64,000 bases of DNA, from positions 3,100,001 through 3,164,000 of the forward strand of contig OX595987.1 in the NCBI GenBank assembly GCA_951394045.1, written 5' to 3'. The position numbers were made by a program, and so were the translations under genes. This document shows, one piece after another, positions 60,601 through 64,000 of the stretch; position 1 is the first letter of the stretch, and every line of letters begins with the position of its first letter. The DNA comes from Nitzschia sp. DOCU1. Its lineage: Eukaryota; Bacillariophyta; Bacillariophyceae; Bacillariales; Bacillariaceae. The notes below the pieces were generated by a model. It had not been told where the DNA came from and ran no database searches. It saw only the letters and a program-made list of their open reading frames with translations.

Positions 60601-63600
60601 TGGGGTGAGGCGAATTGGCGATCTTGTAGGGGCAGTACCTGTCGCGGCTGGGCTTTTGCTCGTTACCCCGCCTGACGACCAGGTGTTCTGGCTCGAAGGA
60701 GAGAAAGTTGCATCAGTGCCACCAGAAGATTGCAATTGCATATCATCATTGTCCGCAGGGGACTTGCTCCTTGTATCCTCATTAGTCGCTTGCGACGGCG
60801 ATAGTGCGATGCAACTCTTGCTCGTGGGAGAGCCTTCTTGTGTCTGCGTTGACGTGGATCCCAATATTTCCGCCAGATCGGAGAGGGATGCAGTCTCTGG
60901 GTCATCCTCATTTCCGATTTCCGACTTCAATGCTGACCCATTGGAATCCTGACTCATTTGAGTCTTGATGCGTTGGTAGGCCGGTGCATTGCCATCTGAT
61001 GATTGTAAAGATCTCGGTGAATCGACTTCCATTTCAGATGATCCAGTGCCGAGGATATCAGCGATATCTGCAAGAGAGGCCGTGTCGCCTCCACCTGTTT
61101 CCGTCATGGACATTTTTGAAGACAGGGCGGACCCAAACGACAGCTCATTTGCTCCATAGTTTGAATCTTCCCTAGGGGTCGTGGGCCCACCGGACTCGTT
61201 GTCTGAAAGCGGGCATCTCTCAGTGGCAGACAACGTCTCTTGGCCCTGCAACTGGCCACTTTTGCATTCAACCGAGATATAATCAATGCAGGTAGAATCG
61301 GCGTTGCTCTGAGTTGGACCTTCAGCAGTAAGTTGGGGTAGAACATCAACGGCTCCCTGCGAATGAGTTTCTGCCACTTGCAATTTTACGCTGAAGCAAG
61401 ACAACGGAGCGCCTTTCTCGTCTTCAAGATCCCGCCCCTGGTCGATCTCCATCTTGTCTTCTCCGCTTGGAGATCCGATGGTATCTGTAACTGGAGAAGC
61501 TTTCTGACTCTGGCTGCCAAGAATTCCAGATACATCGGCGAGGGAAACTGTTTCGCCGTCAACCATTTGCACGTCTTCTTGCCGCAAAATTGTCGGCTCG
61601 ATAGAAAGAGTTGCGCTACAGGAACCTTCGGCATGCGCCTGCCTCGCAACAAATACACCGGAGAGATCGCCTAAAGATGCGGTGTCCCCTCCACCCTGTT
61701 CCGTTGTCGAGACGTCGATGTCCTGCAATGATTTCTCATGCGAAGCAATGTCTTCCCCAGATACATCGTCTGTATTCGCCAAGGCAAAACTTCTTTCTTC
61801 GTCAATCTGCTCGGGATTTCCATTCATCTCCGTGTTGGCAGGAGGATTGTTCGATGTTGAGTCCATTTCATCCTGTGACAGGCTCCCAACAAATGCACCG
61901 GAGAGATCACCCAACGATGCGGTGTCCCCTCCACCCTGTTCCGTTGTCGAGGCTTCGATGTCCTGCAATGATTTCTCATGCAAAGCAATGTCTTCCCCAG
62001 ATACATCGTCTGTATTCGCCAAGGCAAAACTTCTTTCTTCGTCAATCTGCTCGGGATTTCCATTCATCTCCGTGTTGGCAAGAGGATTGTTCGATGTTGA
62101 GTCCATTTTATCCTGTGACAGGCTCCCAACAAATGCACCGGAGAGATCACCCAACGATGCGGTGTCCCCTCCACCCTGTTCCGTTGTCGAGGCTTCGATG
62201 TCCTGCAATGATTTCTCATGCGAAGCAATGTCTTCCCCAGATACATCGTCTGTATTCGCCAAGGCAAAACTTCTTTCTTCGTCAATCTGCTCGGGATTTC
62301 CATTCATCTCCGTGTTGGCAGAAGGATTGTTCGATGTTGAGTCCATTTCATCCTGTGACAGGGTCCCAAGAAATACACCGGAGAGATCGCCTAGAGATGC
62401 GGTATCCCCTCCACCCTGTTCCACTGTCAAGGCTTCGATGTCCTGCACTGTCGTCCTGGGCGTAGCAGTGTCATCTCCAGGTACATCGTCTGCATTCGCC
62501 AAAGCAAAAGTTTTTTGTTGCTCCACCTGACCAGAAACTTTATTCTTTTTCGTGCTGCTACGAGTATTTCTTGCTGGGGAGTCCAATACCATTCGATTAA
62601 GAACCCGTCGCGCCGGTGACTTGAGTTTTGTGGGCGTCAGACCAGGCGTTCGGCGAGAGCTCATAGGTGCCGATGCTTCAGTCATCGGGGACGAAGGCGA
62701 TGCAGGAGGTCCCACCTTTGCAGCTTCACTATCGTCTGACGGTCTAACGGAAAGCTCTAGAATACTGTCGGCGGTGTGGTTTGAGACTTCAATGGTCTCT
62801 GGAACCGTGCTAGAACCGTTCTCTGAGTTGCGCTCGTCTGACTTGAGAGGCTTAAGATCGCCATTCTTTGGCGACATAGATTCTTGCGTGGCAATACTCT
62901 TATGGTTCATCGAGGCCGAAGAACCTGCAGCCTCCATGATTTCGGCGGTTGCTTTTGGAGGCTGAAAGAAGGCCGGGGGTAGCCGCTTTCGATCAAGATT
63001 CACGGTATCCATGGGATCATTATTCGAATTCAGCAACTCTAGTTGAGCATTTAGAGATTGAATCGAGTTCTTGCTATCAATGGAAAGCCGGTTCTTTGCA
63101 TCTTGCTTCGCTAGGCGAGTCATTCGTTGGTTTCTGAGATCCTCGGTTAGTTTCTTCAGACTCTGAGGCGAGGCGGACATTCGCTGTCGGAGCGATGGAG
63201 AAGCACCTCGTAGAGACTGACGACGCAAGGTACTAGCATCTGCCGTTGGCGTATCCTGCGAAAGGAGAATCGTCGACTGGCCCGTTGACCTTTCGGGTTC
63301 ATTGGCAAGAACCGCGTTAACGGTCATGGGCTTGGCATCAGACTCCAGCACTGTTGGTCGTAGGTCGTCCTTTTTAGCTGCGTCCTGTTCTGTACGCTGT
63401 TTCTTGGCCGACCGAGCTTCAGTGGCAAGCCGATGCATAACTTGACGGGACGTCGCTTGAAGGACGAAGCTACTGGCGGTCAGGTCAGTTGTATCACTGA
63501 GTGTACTCTTGTTAAGCATGTCAGCGTCACTCTGACTGCTACTTCCACTACTAGAAGCCCCCAGACTAATCAGACTGTTGTCTGCCGTGTTGATGGACTT

Positions 63601-63876
63601 ATTCAAGCCAGGAATACTGATCGTGCCAGTCATGTTGTCTGCATCTAGAGAGTCCTCGTCTAAAAAGGAGGTCGAGGACGCGGCCTTCTTGGAAGAAGAG
63701 TTCATATACTTGAAATAAAAGTTTGCTGGAGCGCCCAGGTTCACACGAGACTTTGAAGGTGTCTTGGCGGCGCTTCCCGTGGGCTTGCCACTGGTAGGTT
63801 GCCTCGCATTTTCCTTGTTGGAGGTCGGGAAGGGCGAAGAACCCCGCAGGGTAGTATGCGGAGACGAATTCGACAT
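57624..63876 (-). CDS. KNL1: KNL1/Spc105-like kinetochore scaffold (spliced)
   Basis: Exon 1 58522-63876 (ATG 63876; the longer frame needs TTG), intron 58443-58521 (79 nt, GTAAGT...CAAG, phase 0), exon 2 57624-58442; 2057 aa. Mostly disordered and Ser/Thr-rich. Recurrent short motifs (GGDTASLGDLSG, ETVSLADVSG, TVELEGGM, TVEIEADL) resemble the repeated MELT-type Bub3/Bub1 sites. STRSVAFGSP (about residue 1227) fits the RVxF docking consensus for phosphatase PP1. The C-terminal quarter has the Spc7-type segment (SLTLDEVLKFCNKPLEVPEF, about 1605), a coiled coil (QIRMLNDRKVRKARR to KSEIQQLEKM) and an RWD-like end (GRLDFTAGEIQGLLSRY, LPLEVRMDVWEGEIDF). It would link the Mis12 complex to checkpoint proteins. 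Confidence 0.78.
61681..62530. repeat. 240-bp in-frame tandem repeat in the KNL1-like gene
   Basis: Near-identical 240-bp units at 61681-61920, 61921-62160 and 62161-62400, with a diverged partial fourth (62401-62530). Each encodes 80 residues with one GGGDTASLGDLSG motif, so each unit adds one candidate checkpoint-binding site. Confidence 0.92.
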
Positions 63877-64000
63877 CGTCACGAGAGACAAACTTCACAG
63901 GACGACTTCAAAGAATACTGCACGAATCGTCACCGTTTCGATGCCTTGTTGCTTTTTGACTGCTTTCCTCTTATCCGTATCGTACTTCTCTTGGTGAGCT

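Overview
This window is nuclear DNA of a pennate diatom, very probably Phaeodactylum tricornutum or a close relative. That is an inference from four things. Genes are dense, alternate strands and carry few, short introns (67-84 nt). Several N-termini look like diatom plastid bipartite leaders (signal peptide, then a Phe at the predicted cleavage site). There is a Ty1/copia element of the diatom CoDi type with a DSHADTC protease motif. Base composition is also balanced.

Layout. 1-5.8 kb: a non-LTR (LINE) retrotransposon on the minus strand, cut by the window edge, with ORF1, an APE-type endonuclease and a reverse transcriptase displaced by a frameshift. 6-42 kb: ordinary host genes. These are a gamma-glutamylcyclotransferase-like protein, a PH/PDZ-like coiled-coil protein, a spliced ubiquitin-like protein with a SUMO-interaction-like tail, an eEF3-like HEAT protein lacking ABC cassettes, a plastid-type 2Fe-2S protein, a phosphate-carrier-like SLC25 protein with a plastid-type leader, the DEAH helicase DHX37/Ecm16, an M23-type metallopeptidase, a GMC oxidoreductase, TAF2, an SDR, a carotenoid-cleavage dioxygenase, the ER nucleotide exchange factor SIL1, an alpha/beta hydrolase, an MFS transporter and a DGQHR-domain protein with a mitochondrial-type leader. 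Many neighbours are convergent (45-250 bp apart) or share a divergent promoter.

42.0-43.1 kb holds what looks like an unrecognised selenoprotein. It is a thioredoxin-fold (PRXL2/AhpC-like) protein whose CxxC motif reads U-P-L-C, with an in-frame TGA, open frame on both sides, and a SECIS-like hairpin 60 nt after the stop.

43.26-56.22 kb is a mobile island. A Ty1/copia element (186-bp LTRs, 5-bp target duplication CCGCC) has its 3' LTR cut in two by a second element, a 6.2-kb DNA transposon (imperfect 22-bp terminal inverted repeats, 8-bp target duplication). That transposon encodes a spliced 1429-aa protein in which a DEDD 3'-5' exonuclease lies between the second Asp and the Glu of a candidate DDE triad, followed by a 127-bp tandem array. 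The island separates the selenoprotein gene from a four-TM membrane protein gene, which probably once shared one divergent promoter.

57.6-63.9 kb: a 2057-aa KNL1/Spc105-like kinetochore scaffold with a recently amplified 240-bp (80-aa) repeat.

No tRNA, rRNA or CRISPR was seen. All family assignments come from reading motifs; no database search was run.
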